From SZUA-448 sp964602475 (GTDB lineage Bacteria > Bacillota > Clostridia > Lachnospirales > Lachnospiraceae), in the NCBI GenBank assembly GCA_964602475.1, contig CAZRRN010000002.1, positions 34,383 through 98,382 of the forward strand: a stretch of DNA of 64,000 nucleotides, read 5' to 3'. Under the pieces are notes generated by a model. The model saw nothing but the letters and a program-made list of their open reading frames with translations, searched no databases and was not told the origin of the DNA. This document shows, piece after piece, positions 32,920 to 41,814 of this stretch. The position numbers were made by a program, and so were the translations under genes. The stretch's first letter is position 1, and the number at the start of each line of letters is the position of its first letter.

Positions 32920-33708
32920 TCACCCCTCATCTACCGAAAAACGTTCAATCGGAACAATCTCATCGGCAACATATTCAATCTCAATATCTTCAAATAACTC
33001 ATTCTGACTTACAAAGATCTGTCCCATCTTGATCAGTTCCAAAATTCCAAGAAAGGTTACGATTATTTCCATCTTATCACTTTGACGTTCAAGAAGTTTA
33101 CGAAAACTAAATTTTCGTTTATTAAGTCCAAACTGCTGGATTTCCATAATTTTCCCAGAAAGGTTGATTTCTTCTTTTTCTATTCTTCCAAATTTACTGC
33201 GAATCGGATCAATTTTATCAACCTGTTTTTTCATTACAGATTCAAACACCGTATGAAGCTTATTTAGCGTAAGATTAGATAATAATTCACCAACGTCAAT
33301 AACCTCTTTAATGTCAGATATTTCTTCCGGAATTGAGCTTCCTTTAAACATCAGCTTAGATGCATCAAGCTGTTTATCTTTTAATTCAAAAGAAATGTAT
33401 TTGTACATTTTATACTCTAAAAGACGTTCTACCAGTTCCTGTCTCGGATCTGTCTCGCCGTCTTCTTCCGTAATTTCCGGAGGCAGAAGCATTTTAGACT
33501 TAATGTTAAGCAGAGTTGCTGCCATTACCATGAATTCACTCATGATATCCAGATCTTTACTCTTCATTTCAGTTATGTATTCCATATATTGATCAGTAAT
33601 CATTACAATCGGAATGTCATAAATATTAACTTTGTTTTTTTCAATCAGATGCAAAAGCAGGTCAAGAGGACCTTCAAATGCATCAAGCTTAACGGATAAC
33701 GAACCCAT
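32920..33708 (-). CDS. scpA: Segregation and condensation protein A
   Basis: This 262-residue kleisin subunit of the SMC complex compacts and segregates the origin region. The N-terminal SMC-neck-binding region LDAFEGPLDLLLHLIEKNKV and the C-terminal winged helix (FLGILELIKMGQIFVSQNELFEDI) are clear. ATG 33708 follows GGAGGAAACG. scpB begins within a few bases of its end, so the two are made together. Confidence 0.96.
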   Translation of the reverse strand: MGSLSVKLDAFEGPLDLLLHLIEKNKVNIYDIPIVMITDQYMEYITEMKSKDLDIMSEFMVMAATLLNIKSKMLLPPEITEEDGETDPRQELVERLLEYKMYKYISFELKDKQLDASKLMFKGSSIPEEISDIKEVIDVGELLSNLTLNKLHTVFESVMKKQVDKIDPIRSKFGRIEKEEINLSGKIMEIQQFGLNKRKFSFRKLLERQSDKMEIIVTFLGILELIKMGQIFVSQNELFEDIEIEYVADEIVPIERFSVDEG

Positions 33709-33720
33709 CGTTTCCTCCAT

Positions 33721-34584
33721 TTATTCCATATTAATCAAAATCAGCTCGGGACGATTAAATAATCTGAACTTTATTGTATGACTGCCAAGACCTCTTGAAA
33801 CAATCATTGTCTTTTTCTGCTTCTTTTCAGAATCCATAATCAAATAACAGCCGCCGGTATATTTCGGGAAAAGTCGAAATCTTGTTGAAATAATACCACC
33901 GATTCCGGGTAGCCTTACTATTCCTCCATGTAAATGTCCGCATAAAATAAACTGATACGGAGAGTTTCTGTATATTGAAACAAATTCGGGATTATGAGCA
34001 AGTAAAATACGAAGCTCCGACTGTCCGGTATTCTTCGGTTCAGGAAAATATAAAGGTTTATAATCATCAGGTTTTGAGCTTCTTTTATAACCTTTAAGTT
34101 CTCCACTGAACCCGGAGATTTCAACAGCCCTATCATTAATAGTAAGCGATTGTGAACAATTGTCAAGAAAACAGATTCCAAAACTCTTCAGACAGTCAAT
34201 ATACCTCTGATAGTCTGCCGGAGCATATGTTTTCATTCTTAATTCGTGATTCCCAAGAGAGTAATAGCAAGGGCATATGGCAGCAATTGATTCAAAAAAG
34301 AACAGAGCATTTTCGTTTACTTTACTATCTCGGTTTATCATATCTCCGGTTAATAAGATAATATCTGGGTGAGTGTCAATTATTTTTTTAATCAATCTTG
34401 TATTTTTTCGTCCATATACACAGCCATGAAGATCAGATAAATGAATAATTCTGATTGGATTCTTCTCTGTCCCGGAATCAGCTGTCTGTCTACAATGATA
34501 AACTGATAACTGAAGGAATCGGTTTTCAATTGTCGAATAAAGAATAACTGCTATAATAATTCCGCAGATAATATATAGAATCAC
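33721..34584 (-). CDS. Membrane-anchored metallophosphoesterase (YkuE-like)
   Basis: This 287-residue calcineurin-like phosphoesterase has an N-terminal membrane segment and the dinuclear metal motifs HLSDLHG, LTGDMIN, SLGNHE, AHNPEF and CGHLHGG in order. Substrates of this group include phospholipid or UDP-sugar derivatives, but the specific one is unknown. Start is GTG 34584 with GGAGG upstream. It lies between scpA and the second carboxypeptidase gene, 12 bases from each, so it is in the same transcript. Confidence 0.9.
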   Translation of the reverse strand: MILYIICGIIIAVILYSTIENRFLQLSVYHCRQTADSGTEKNPIRIIHLSDLHGCVYGRKNTRLIKKIIDTHPDIILLTGDMINRDSKVNENALFFFESIAAICPCYYSLGNHELRMKTYAPADYQRYIDCLKSFGICFLDNCSQSLTINDRAVEISGFSGELKGYKRSSKPDDYKPLYFPEPKNTGQSELRILLAHNPEFVSIYRNSPYQFILCGHLHGGIVRLPGIGGIISTRFRLFPKYTGGCYLIMDSEKKQKKTMIVSRGLGSHTIKFRLFNRPELILINME

Positions 34585-34596
34585 AATTCCTCCAAT

Positions 34597-35769
34597 CTAG
34601 GGACGTAAAAATCTGGTAAAGCATCGTAAAAGACAATCTCCATATCCTGCACGCTCACAATCCTCTGACGAAATAATATCAAGCGTTCCGATTGTTTCAA
34701 GACCGTTTTTATATATGACAGAGCCAAGCTTTGTTCCAATCTTTACCGGAGCGTCTATTTCTGTGTCAAGTGAAACCTCCCAGCTGATATTTTCCGGTTT
34801 AATTTCATTTAGACATACATAACGAAATGAACCGTCAATTACAGCGGTAATCTGTTCTGTTTTTCCATGTCTTACTGTTATCTTTGGAAGTTCTACTTCT
34901 TCTTTGTTATGCCTGTAAAGTGTTGCTTCTGCAAACCCTTGATTTAATAATGCTGCTGCTTCTGAAAATCTTGTTTTAGTATCAGGAGCAGCCATAATAA
35001 CAGCAATCATATCCATTTCGTTTCTTCTTGCAGTGGCAGAAAGACAATACTTTGCAAGTCCGGTGGATCCGGTTTTTAATCCGGTAATTCCATTATATGT
35101 TTTTAGCAGTTTATTTGTATTGGACAATCCGAATATCGAACTTCCTTTTTTTGTTACATGTGTAATGGAGTCCATCCAAATAGTACTAAAGTCAAAAATT
35201 CCGGGATGCTTTGTTATCAATTCGCGGCTCATTAGTGCAACATCCATCGCCGATGTATAATGTCCGTCTGTATCTAATCCGTAACAATTTACAAAACAGG
35301 TATTTGTCATGCCAAGCTCGGCTGCCTTTTCGTTCATCCGTTTTACAAATTCTTCTTCAGATCCTGAAAGGTGCTCTGCCATTGCAACCGAAGCATCATT
35401 AGCGCTTGAAATACAGATACATTTAATCATATCCTTAACACACTGTGTTTCTCCTGGTTCAAGGAAAACCTGTGATCCTCCAAGAGATGCTGCATGCTCA
35501 CTGACCGTTACAATATCTTCTGCTTGAATTCTTCCGCTGTCAAAGGCTTCGAAAATCAGAAGCAATGTCATAATTTTGGTTATACTGGCAGGCCGTAATC
35601 TGATGTTTTCATTTTTTGCATGTAACACAGTACCAGTGGAAGCTTCCATCAGAACATAAGCTTCTGAAAGATAATTATCATTTGCATTTGCAGTTGCAGC
35701 TTTTACATCTTGTAGCTGTAACATAATTAAAATACCGGAAAGAATCAGAAGAATCCATTTTTTAAGCAT
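34597..35769 (-). CDS. D-alanyl-D-alanine carboxypeptidase (DacF-like, second copy)
   Basis: This 390-residue secreted S11 peptidase trims pentapeptides in the cell wall. A signal peptide (about 1-24) precedes the motifs SITK in RPASITKIMT, SAN in ISSANDASVA and KTG in GLKTGSTG. A PBP5-like C-terminal domain covers about 290-375, followed by a short end. The start overlaps the FtsX-like gene by eight bases, so translation is coupled. It shares its architecture with the copy at 30920-32248 on the other side of scpAB. Confidence 0.93.
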   Translation of the reverse strand: MLKKWILLILSGILIMLQLQDVKAATANANDNYLSEAYVLMEASTGTVLHAKNENIRLRPASITKIMTLLLIFEAFDSGRIQAEDIVTVSEHAASLGGSQVFLEPGETQCVKDMIKCICISSANDASVAMAEHLSGSEEEFVKRMNEKAAELGMTNTCFVNCYGLDTDGHYTSAMDVALMSRELITKHPGIFDFSTIWMDSITHVTKKGSSIFGLSNTNKLLKTYNGITGLKTGSTGLAKYCLSATARRNEMDMIAVIMAAPDTKTRFSEAAALLNQGFAEATLYRHNKEEVELPKITVRHGKTEQITAVIDGSFRYVCLNEIKPENISWEVSLDTEIDAPVKIGTKLGSVIYKNGLETIGTLDIISSEDCERAGYGDCLLRCFTRFLRP

Positions 35770-37402
35770 TATCCGTACTCCGGGAGTTGTTATCGGTATA
35801 ATCTATTGTTGAAAACTTCTTTTTATACATAGAATAAAGGATAAAACCAAGGATTATGAATACTACCATTCCGGGAACAAGTGATAAGGCTGCTGTTTTG
35901 ATCATATCCTGCACGTAACTGCCAAGTAAACAAAGATTGGAAACCGAAGATAAATAATAAAAGCCGGGATATAAGAAATCCAGTATGATTTTTTGTATCA
36001 CAGAGGCAGAAGCAACACCTCCAAGGATCATGCCTATAATTACGACAGCTATCATTAGTATACATTTTGATATAATCCAATGTGTAAAATTCTCATATAC
36101 AGCGCATCGTTTTATTTCATTGATAAATCCCGCAAAAGCAAGAAGGATAAATATTCCAGATGTTACATATAAAATCCATGAAATAATATCATATACTTGT
36201 TCGCTCTTTTTCTGAGAACTTTGATACTGATTAATGATCTTTTGATAGGATGTCAAGTCTGTTCTTTTTATATAAGAAAAATAACCACACTCAATATCAG
36301 AATAATTATCTTTTAGAGCTTCCAGTTGGCGCTCTTTCTCTGAAATTGCGGCCTCTGCTTCAGGAATTGCAGTTTTGTAAAAGGCTACGGAATCATTATA
36401 AATCTGACGGCATTCTTTAATCGTTTCTTCAAGAGTCTCAAGCTGCTTTTGTTCTGTCAAAAGAACCAGATCTGCATCTGCTTCGGTATAATCCATAGCG
36501 TACAGTCGCTCTCTGTGTTCCTGAATCTTAATTCTTGCTTCTTCAGCTTCAGACTTTGCTTTTTCCCATTCTGAATATAAGCGGTTTAATTCACTTTTCT
36601 GCTCCGTAAGAAGCTCTGATTTGTTTGTATACTGGTCTTTCAGATCGTTTTCTGTCAACTCTGTCTGTTTACTGATCTCTGCTGTAGCAATAAGATAATT
36701 TGATTGTTGCATGGAATCAAACAAGGCAATAATATTGTTTTCAAATTCAGCCAAGGCTGATTCATATTCCGGCGAAAATGGACTAATCAATGTGTTCTTA
36801 AGACGTAACATAAGAAAACCGGCATTTTCCTGAAAGCATTCTTTCCCTACAACAAGAAAGCAGGTTGTAAACTCGCTTTTGTTTGAAGTAAGTGATCGGT
36901 CATAATCCAAATAAAGTACAGAATCACAGATACCGACAATGGTAAGCTGATCTTTTGTAAGAAGCATATTGTCAAAGACATAATTCATATCTCTAGATAT
37001 AGTATCACCGATACCACAGCCGGTCAGTTCGGAAAACATTCGATCTACCATACATTCAGAATCGGTTTTCGGGTTTCGTCCCTCAAAAATACGAAAGCTT
37101 GTTAATTCTTGATTATCTGAATAAATACATACAGTATATGAATTACCTGAGTATAGTATTTTATATTCAAAAGCATATAATTTTTCAGCACAATCAACCT
37201 GATCATTATCAAGAATCAGGTTGATATCACTATTGGAAACTCCGTCTTCCGCTTTAATTATAAAATCAAAACAAGCAGAATTCTTATAGTCGTTATCTAC
37301 AGAAATAAGAAGCTGGTTCTGTGTGATTTTAAGACCAAATAAAACGGCAGAACAGATCGTGATAATTGCAAAAAGCGGAAGAAACAAATACCATCGTTTC
37401 AT
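35762..37402 (-). CDS. FtsX-like permease with built-in extracellular coiled coil
   Basis: This 546-residue protein has a first membrane span (about 4-24), an extracellular MacB/FtsX-type domain (about 30-235), a long Glu/Lys/Gln-rich coiled coil (about 245-370) and three more spans (about 406-426, 442-465, 503-526) with the FtsX-type end. It equals one half-permease unit; no ATPase gene is near. ATG 37402 follows AAAGGAGACAGAGC; the open frame runs back into the amidase gene. FtsX normally activates cell-wall hydrolases through a separate coiled-coil protein (EnvC, PcsB); here the coiled coil is part of the permease, between an amidase and a carboxypeptidase. Hydrolase control is inference. 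Confidence 0.8.
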   Translation of the reverse strand: MKRWYLFLPLFAIITICSAVLFGLKITQNQLLISVDNDYKNSACFDFIIKAEDGVSNSDINLILDNDQVDCAEKLYAFEYKILYSGNSYTVCIYSDNQELTSFRIFEGRNPKTDSECMVDRMFSELTGCGIGDTISRDMNYVFDNMLLTKDQLTIVGICDSVLYLDYDRSLTSNKSEFTTCFLVVGKECFQENAGFLMLRLKNTLISPFSPEYESALAEFENNIIALFDSMQQSNYLIATAEISKQTELTENDLKDQYTNKSELLTEQKSELNRLYSEWEKAKSEAEEARIKIQEHRERLYAMDYTEADADLVLLTEQKQLETLEETIKECRQIYNDSVAFYKTAIPEAEAAISEKERQLEALKDNYSDIECGYFSYIKRTDLTSYQKIINQYQSSQKKSEQVYDIISWILYVTSGIFILLAFAGFINEIKRCAVYENFTHWIISKCILMIAVVIIGMILGGVASASVIQKIILDFLYPGFYYLSSVSNLCLLGSYVQDMIKTAALSLVPGMVVFIILGFILYSMYKKKFSTIDYTDNNSRSTDNA

Positions 37403-37418
37403 GCTCTGTCTCCTTTCG

Positions 37419-38837
37419 CTATCTTCCGGTCGGGTACAGCTCAAATAGCTGCTTAATAGTGTCAAACAGTACTTGTCCAGCTTCCTTTTGAAATTCTGCA
37501 TTCTGCAGTCTTGTAAGCTCGTCCGGATTTGACATAAATAATAATTCGACAAGAACAGAAGGAACAGAATTAAGGGTAGTTACAGTCAACGGTCTTTCAC
37601 CAAACACACCGCAGTTTACTGTACCAAGTATCGATGTAATATTGTCACGAAATAGCTTAGCCATTGTTTTACTTGATATTCCGCTTGCTAGTGTTGCATT
37701 GTTGTCAACAGAGTAATATATCTGTGTTCCATGTACATTAGTATCGGAATTTGTATTCTGGTGAAGACTTACAAAAAAATCGGCATCGACCTTTGCGGCA
37801 AAAGCAGCCCTGCTGTCTAAGGATGGGTAGGTATCATTTACCCGAGTATAATATACCTTAATATCGGATGCTTCGAATAGATTTTTTGTAGCAGCAAAGG
37901 CAATCGCAAGATTAAAGTTACTTTCGTATAAATCATCACGGATTGCTCCTGAATCATAGCCGCCATGTCCAGGGTCGATTACCACAATCTTATTATAAAT
38001 ATTCTTTGGGCGGTCAAATGTCAAATATAATACATGATCACGAACTTCTGTTTTACATGCAAGAATTCTTGATGTTGAAAATTTGAGAACTGTTTCACCG
38101 GATTGATTATTCCCAAGTTCAATATTTTTAATTTCTGAATAACGGTTTATAATTGTATTATTCTGATAGTCATCAGCATAATCACCCTTAATATATACAA
38201 CAAACTCTTTGTTATAATATAAATCTTCAGTTCGAATATCAGAGATTGTAACAGATTCGTCCAGCGGAATTTCTATTGGTTTACTGTCGATACTTGATGT
38301 ATATGATATAGTTGATGTCTTTGTAATAAAAACAGTGGATAAGGATTTGTTCCAATCATATTCATAACCAAGATTTGAAATAATCAATTTGGTTGGTATA
38401 TATATCTTCGAAATATTATTCTGATCCTCAAGGATAACCGGTGCTTCACTCATTTCGGTTTTTTTTCCGTTCACATATGCCTGTTTGCTTCCGGGAGTAA
38501 CCTTCACAGTATTGCTTCCATATCTAAAAGTTATTGCTTGATCTGACAGATTAAACTCACAGGTTACATTTAATGCATCTTTCATCAGCTCCGACATCGG
38601 CGCCATAGCTGATCCGCTTTCTCCAAGTATTCCGATACTGCAGCCAAGAGAAACCGGTGTTCCGTTATAACAATAACAAACCTCAGCGCCGGAATATAGA
38701 AGCTCAGAATTTGTAGTATGATTAATAAAGTAAATCTCCGATGCTGCTGCAGGGATTGATTTTGTATTTAATAATAATCCTGTAAAAATTAAAAGTATTG
38801 ATGATAAAACTAATTTTTCCACTGTGTTTTTTTTCAT
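37419..38837 (-). CDS. N-acetylmuramoyl-L-alanine amidase (Amidase_3) with copper-amine-oxidase-like N domain
   Basis: This secreted enzyme of about 472 residues cuts between muramic acid and the stem peptide. After a signal peptide, a copper amine oxidase-type N domain (about 50-150) and an AMIN-like beta region (about 160-275) precede the zinc amidase domain (about 285-470). The zinc residues lie in DPGHGGYDSGA, LYESNFNLA and SLHQNTN, with the catalytic Glu in LVELLFMSN. ATG 38837 has AAGG five bases upstream and gives a good signal peptide; earlier starts are possible. It precedes the FtsX-like gene by 16 bases. Confidence 0.92.
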   Translation of the reverse strand: MKKNTVEKLVLSSILLIFTGLLLNTKSIPAAASEIYFINHTTNSELLYSGAEVCYCYNGTPVSLGCSIGILGESGSAMAPMSELMKDALNVTCEFNLSDQAITFRYGSNTVKVTPGSKQAYVNGKKTEMSEAPVILEDQNNISKIYIPTKLIISNLGYEYDWNKSLSTVFITKTSTISYTSSIDSKPIEIPLDESVTISDIRTEDLYYNKEFVVYIKGDYADDYQNNTIINRYSEIKNIELGNNQSGETVLKFSTSRILACKTEVRDHVLYLTFDRPKNIYNKIVVIDPGHGGYDSGAIRDDLYESNFNLAIAFAATKNLFEASDIKVYYTRVNDTYPSLDSRAAFAAKVDADFFVSLHQNTNSDTNVHGTQIYYSVDNNATLASGISSKTMAKLFRDNITSILGTVNCGVFGERPLTVTTLNSVPSVLVELLFMSNPDELTRLQNAEFQKEAGQVLFDTIKQLFELYPTGR

Positions 38838-38921
38838 AATTGCCTTCATGCGGTGACGGTTTATTAGAGACACTGATTACAGTAAGTTTGGCACCGTTCA
38901 AACTTGTTGTTTTCTGATTAA

Positions 38922-39497
38922 TCAGTGAATTATGCTATGCATAAAAAAAGTACCAAAATAAACTTCTGATATTGTTCCGACTAATGTTATTAATATTATT
39001 ATGATACCTACTTTTATTATGTTTTGCAACTGCTTTTTTGTTATTCGGTAAATACGTTTATTATAATTCATGCAATAAATAAGACCATTCCATGCATGTG
39101 TAAAGCATATATAAAAAACTGGAAGAAAAAATAAGACAGGAAATAAAACATAAATAATCGCTGCTTTCAATCCGCTTCCGCCAAAATGTTGAAACATTGC
39201 TGATATAAAAAGACTATATCGAAATAAAAATGAGAAAACACCTATGATCGAAAATGGGATTCCGGTTACAGTAAATCCCAAAACAAAGAGTACAAGTAAT
39301 GCTAACCCATTTCTTTTTAGTTGAAAGACAAGTAAACGATCATATTCAGTAGATGTATTCTTAATTTCATCAAGGTACTCTTCTTTCTGAATCTTTTCAT
39401 CTTCTGTCATATGGTCTGATATAGTTCTTTCAGAATAATATCCACAAATAATTGCTGATAAAACAACAGCAATAAAAATAAGTCTCATATGAAACAA
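38922..39497 (-). CDS. spoIIM: SpoIIM-like membrane protein
   Basis: This 191-residue membrane protein has about five spans and matches the SpoIIM family in size, topology and position next to an ADP-ribose pyrophosphatase gene. In Bacillus SpoIIM works with SpoIID and SpoIIP in the wall hydrolysis that drives engulfment of the forespore. The start TTG 39497 has AAAGGA upstream; ATG 39488 is the alternative. An amidase gene follows. The family call is moderate because sequence motifs are weak. Confidence 0.75.
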   Translation of the reverse strand: MFHMRLIFIAVVLSAIICGYYSERTISDHMTEDEKIQKEEYLDEIKNTSTEYDRLLVFQLKRNGLALLVLFVLGFTVTGIPFSIIGVFSFLFRYSLFISAMFQHFGGSGLKAAIIYVLFPVLFFLPVFYICFTHAWNGLIYCMNYNKRIYRITKKQLQNIIKVGIIIILITLVGTISEVYFGTFFMHSIIH

Positions 39498-39499
39498 GT

Positions 39500-40033
39500 T
39501 TAGTTGTCCTTTATAGCTTTATAGTACATTAGTGCTGCGATTGTTTTAGCGTCACGTATACGTCCGTCTGAAATCATAACAGTCAGTTCATCCAGCGCAT
39601 AATATTCAAGAGAAAGATATTCATCATCATCCAGCTTTTGTCTGGATGGAATCAAATCCTTGGCAAGATATATTCCAATTTGTTCATTGCAGAAAGCTAC
39701 CGTAGTAAACAAATCAAATAAATGCTGTACTTTTTCACACTTGTATCCTGTTTCTTCTTCAAGTTCTCTTGCTGCAGCAAGAGCAAAAGCTTCTCCGGGA
39801 TTTCTTCCTCCGGCGGGAATTTCAAGAGAATTTTCTTCTATTGCATTTCTCTGTTGTCTTACCATAATGATTCTTCCGTCAGGAAGAATCGGAACAACAG
39901 CGGAAGCGCCATTATGTTCTATAAAATCATAAAGCTCTTCTCTCCCGTCCGGTAGACAAATGGTATCTTGATAGTAGTTTATTATACTTCCTTTTTTTAT
40001 TAATGTTCTGCTTATTCTTTTATATTCATTCAT
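39500..40033 (-). CDS. nudF: NUDIX hydrolase, ADP-ribose pyrophosphatase type
   Basis: This 177-residue enzyme cleaves ADP-ribose or related nucleotide sugars. The Nudix box follows GX5EX7REUXEEXGU, seen as EIPAGGRNPGEAF then AARELEEETGY at about residues 70-100. The N-terminus has the domain-swapped beta strands of the ADPRase type. It lies next to the SpoIIM-like gene, an order also known in other Firmicutes (nudF-spoIIM). GAAAGGAATACA precedes ATG 40033. Confidence 0.92.
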   Translation of the reverse strand: MNEYKRISRTLIKKGSIINYYQDTICLPDGREELYDFIEHNGASAVVPILPDGRIIMVRQQRNAIEENSLEIPAGGRNPGEAFALAAARELEEETGYKCEKVQHLFDLFTTVAFCNEQIGIYLAKDLIPSRQKLDDDEYLSLEYYALDELTVMISDGRIRDAKTIAALMYYKAIKDN

Positions 40034-40082
40034 GGAAAAATGTATTCCTTTCTTTAATTAAGCTTACGTAATTTAATAAGAA

Positions 40083-40109
40083 AAGAGCCGTATATACAAT
40101 ACGGCTCTT
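40083..40109 (-). terminator. rny terminator
   Basis: AAGAGCCGTAT (40083-40093) and ATACGGCTCTT (40099-40109) form 11 perfect pairs. On the minus strand it directly follows the rny stop and ends in a T run. Confidence 0.9.
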
Positions 40110-40112
40110 ATA

Positions 40113-41669
40113 CTATTTGGCATAATCAATCGTTCTTGATTCTCGAATTACATTTACTTTAATCTGACCCGGATATTCAAGTTCAGATTCTATCTTCTTA
40201 GCCAAATCCCTTGCAAGCAAAATCATGTCGTCATCAGAAATTTGTTCCGGAATAACCATTACACGAACCTCACGACCTGCTTGAATGGCAAATGATTTCT
40301 CGACTCCCTTAAAGCTGTTGGAAATATCTTCTAATTGTTTCAGACGATTTGTGTATGTCTCTAGTGTTTCTCTTCTTGCACCCGGACGAGCTGCTGAAAT
40401 TGTATCTGCAGCCTGAACAATACAGGCAATCATGGACTGGAACTCAACATCTCCATGATGAGCTTCTACTGCATTAATTACAATTGAAGATTCCTTATAC
40501 TTTTTGCAGAGATCAACACCAATCTGAACATGCGTTCCTTCGATTTCATGATCTACAGATTTACCGATATCATGAAGAAGACCGGCACGTTTGGCAAGTC
40601 TTACATCAGCGCCAAGCTCTCCTGCAAGTAAACCGGAAAGTAAAGAAACTTCGATAGAATGCTTCAAAGCATTTTGTCCGTAACTGGTACGGAATTTCAT
40701 CTTGCCGAGAAGCCGAACCAGTTCCGGATGGAGTCCATGAACTCCTACTTCCATCGTAGCTGCTTCCCCTTCTTCCCGAATCATGGTCTCAACTTCTTTT
40801 TGCGCTTTTTCAACCATTTCTTCAATTCTTGCCGGATGTATTCTTCCGTCAACAATCAGCTTTTCAAGCGCAATTCGAGCTACCTCTCTTCGAATCGGAT
40901 CAAATGCAGATAAAATAACTGCTTCCGGAGTATCGTCGATAATTAAATCAACACCGGTCATTGTTTCAAGTGTCCGGATATTTCGTCCTTCACGACCGAT
41001 AATACGTCCCTTCATTTCGTCATTCGGAAGCTGTACTACCGATATTGTAGTCTCTGTTACATGATCTGCAGCACATTTCTGTATTGCGGTAACTACAAGA
41101 TCCTTTGCTTTCTTGTCTGCTTCATCTTTTGCTTTCTGCTCCAGATTTTTAACAAGAACCGCTGTTTCGTGTTTCACTTCGTCTTCAACCGTCTTTAATA
41201 GATATTCTTTGGCTTGTTCGGAGGTTAGTCCTGAAATCTTTTCCAGTTCCTGTACTTGTTTTTGATGAAACGCATCAACTTCAGATTTTGTTTTCTCAAG
41301 TTCCTGTTCTGTCTGCGTTAGCTTTAATTCTTTACGTTCTAACGTTTCCGTCTTTCTGTCAATGGTTTCTTCCTTCTGTAATACACGTTTCTCGTAACGT
41401 TGTAATTCTGCTCTGCGTTCTTTAGTTTCACGTTCAAGATCATTCCGATCTCTTAATGATTCTTCCTTTGCTTCGAGCAAAGCTTCCTTCTTCTTAGTTT
41501 CCGCAGTTTTCAATGCTTCATCTATGATTTCTCTTGCCTTTTCATCAGCACTTCCCATCTTGGCTTCAACAACCTTGATTCTATAAGAAACTGCCAGTTT
41601 CCAGGCAACGAATGCAACAATGATCGCTGTAATAATACAAGCTATTACGATCTTTATTACTTCATCCAC
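40113..41669 (-). CDS. rny: Ribonuclease Y
   Basis: This 518-residue membrane-anchored endoribonuclease starts bulk mRNA decay in Firmicutes. An N-terminal span (about 3-25), a long coiled coil (about 30-190), a KH domain ([15 protein letters not shown]) and an HD domain ([20 protein letters not shown]) are present. Start is GTG 41669 with AAAGGAGG seven bases upstream; the TTG at 41690 would place this site inside the gene. It has its own promoter and terminator, so it is a single-gene transcript. Confidence 0.97.
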   Translation of the reverse strand: MDEVIKIVIACIITAIIVAFVAWKLAVSYRIKVVEAKMGSADEKAREIIDEALKTAETKKKEALLEAKEESLRDRNDLERETKERRAELQRYEKRVLQKEETIDRKTETLERKELKLTQTEQELEKTKSEVDAFHQKQVQELEKISGLTSEQAKEYLLKTVEDEVKHETAVLVKNLEQKAKDEADKKAKDLVVTAIQKCAADHVTETTISVVQLPNDEMKGRIIGREGRNIRTLETMTGVDLIIDDTPEAVILSAFDPIRREVARIALEKLIVDGRIHPARIEEMVEKAQKEVETMIREEGEAATMEVGVHGLHPELVRLLGKMKFRTSYGQNALKHSIEVSLLSGLLAGELGADVRLAKRAGLLHDIGKSVDHEIEGTHVQIGVDLCKKYKESSIVINAVEAHHGDVEFQSMIACIVQAADTISAARPGARRETLETYTNRLKQLEDISNSFKGVEKSFAIQAGREVRVMVIPEQISDDDMILLARDLAKKIESELEYPGQIKVNVIRESRTIDYAK

Positions 41670-41718
41670 AGGAGCACCTCCTTTATTCAATTTTCATTGT
41701 ACATAATACAACAGTTAA

Positions 41719-41747
41719 ATTTTATACTTTTTTTATAGCGCTGTCAA
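41719..41747 (-). promoter_or_regulatory. rny promoter
   Basis: On the minus strand TTGACA (41747-41742) and TAAAAT (41724-41719) are spaced by 17 bases, about 50 bases before the GTG start. Confidence 0.82.
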
Positions 41748-41814
41748 GTACAGATGTTCATTTTTATACATTTTGTAGAAATAAGTCCAATAAACATGAA
41801 AATTCTACTAAATA

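Noticed and set aside
38914..38925. Palindrome CTGATTAATCAG at the end of the SpoIIM-like gene
   Set aside because: Twelve AT-rich bases overlapping a stop codon, with no second copy or promoter nearby; likely chance.
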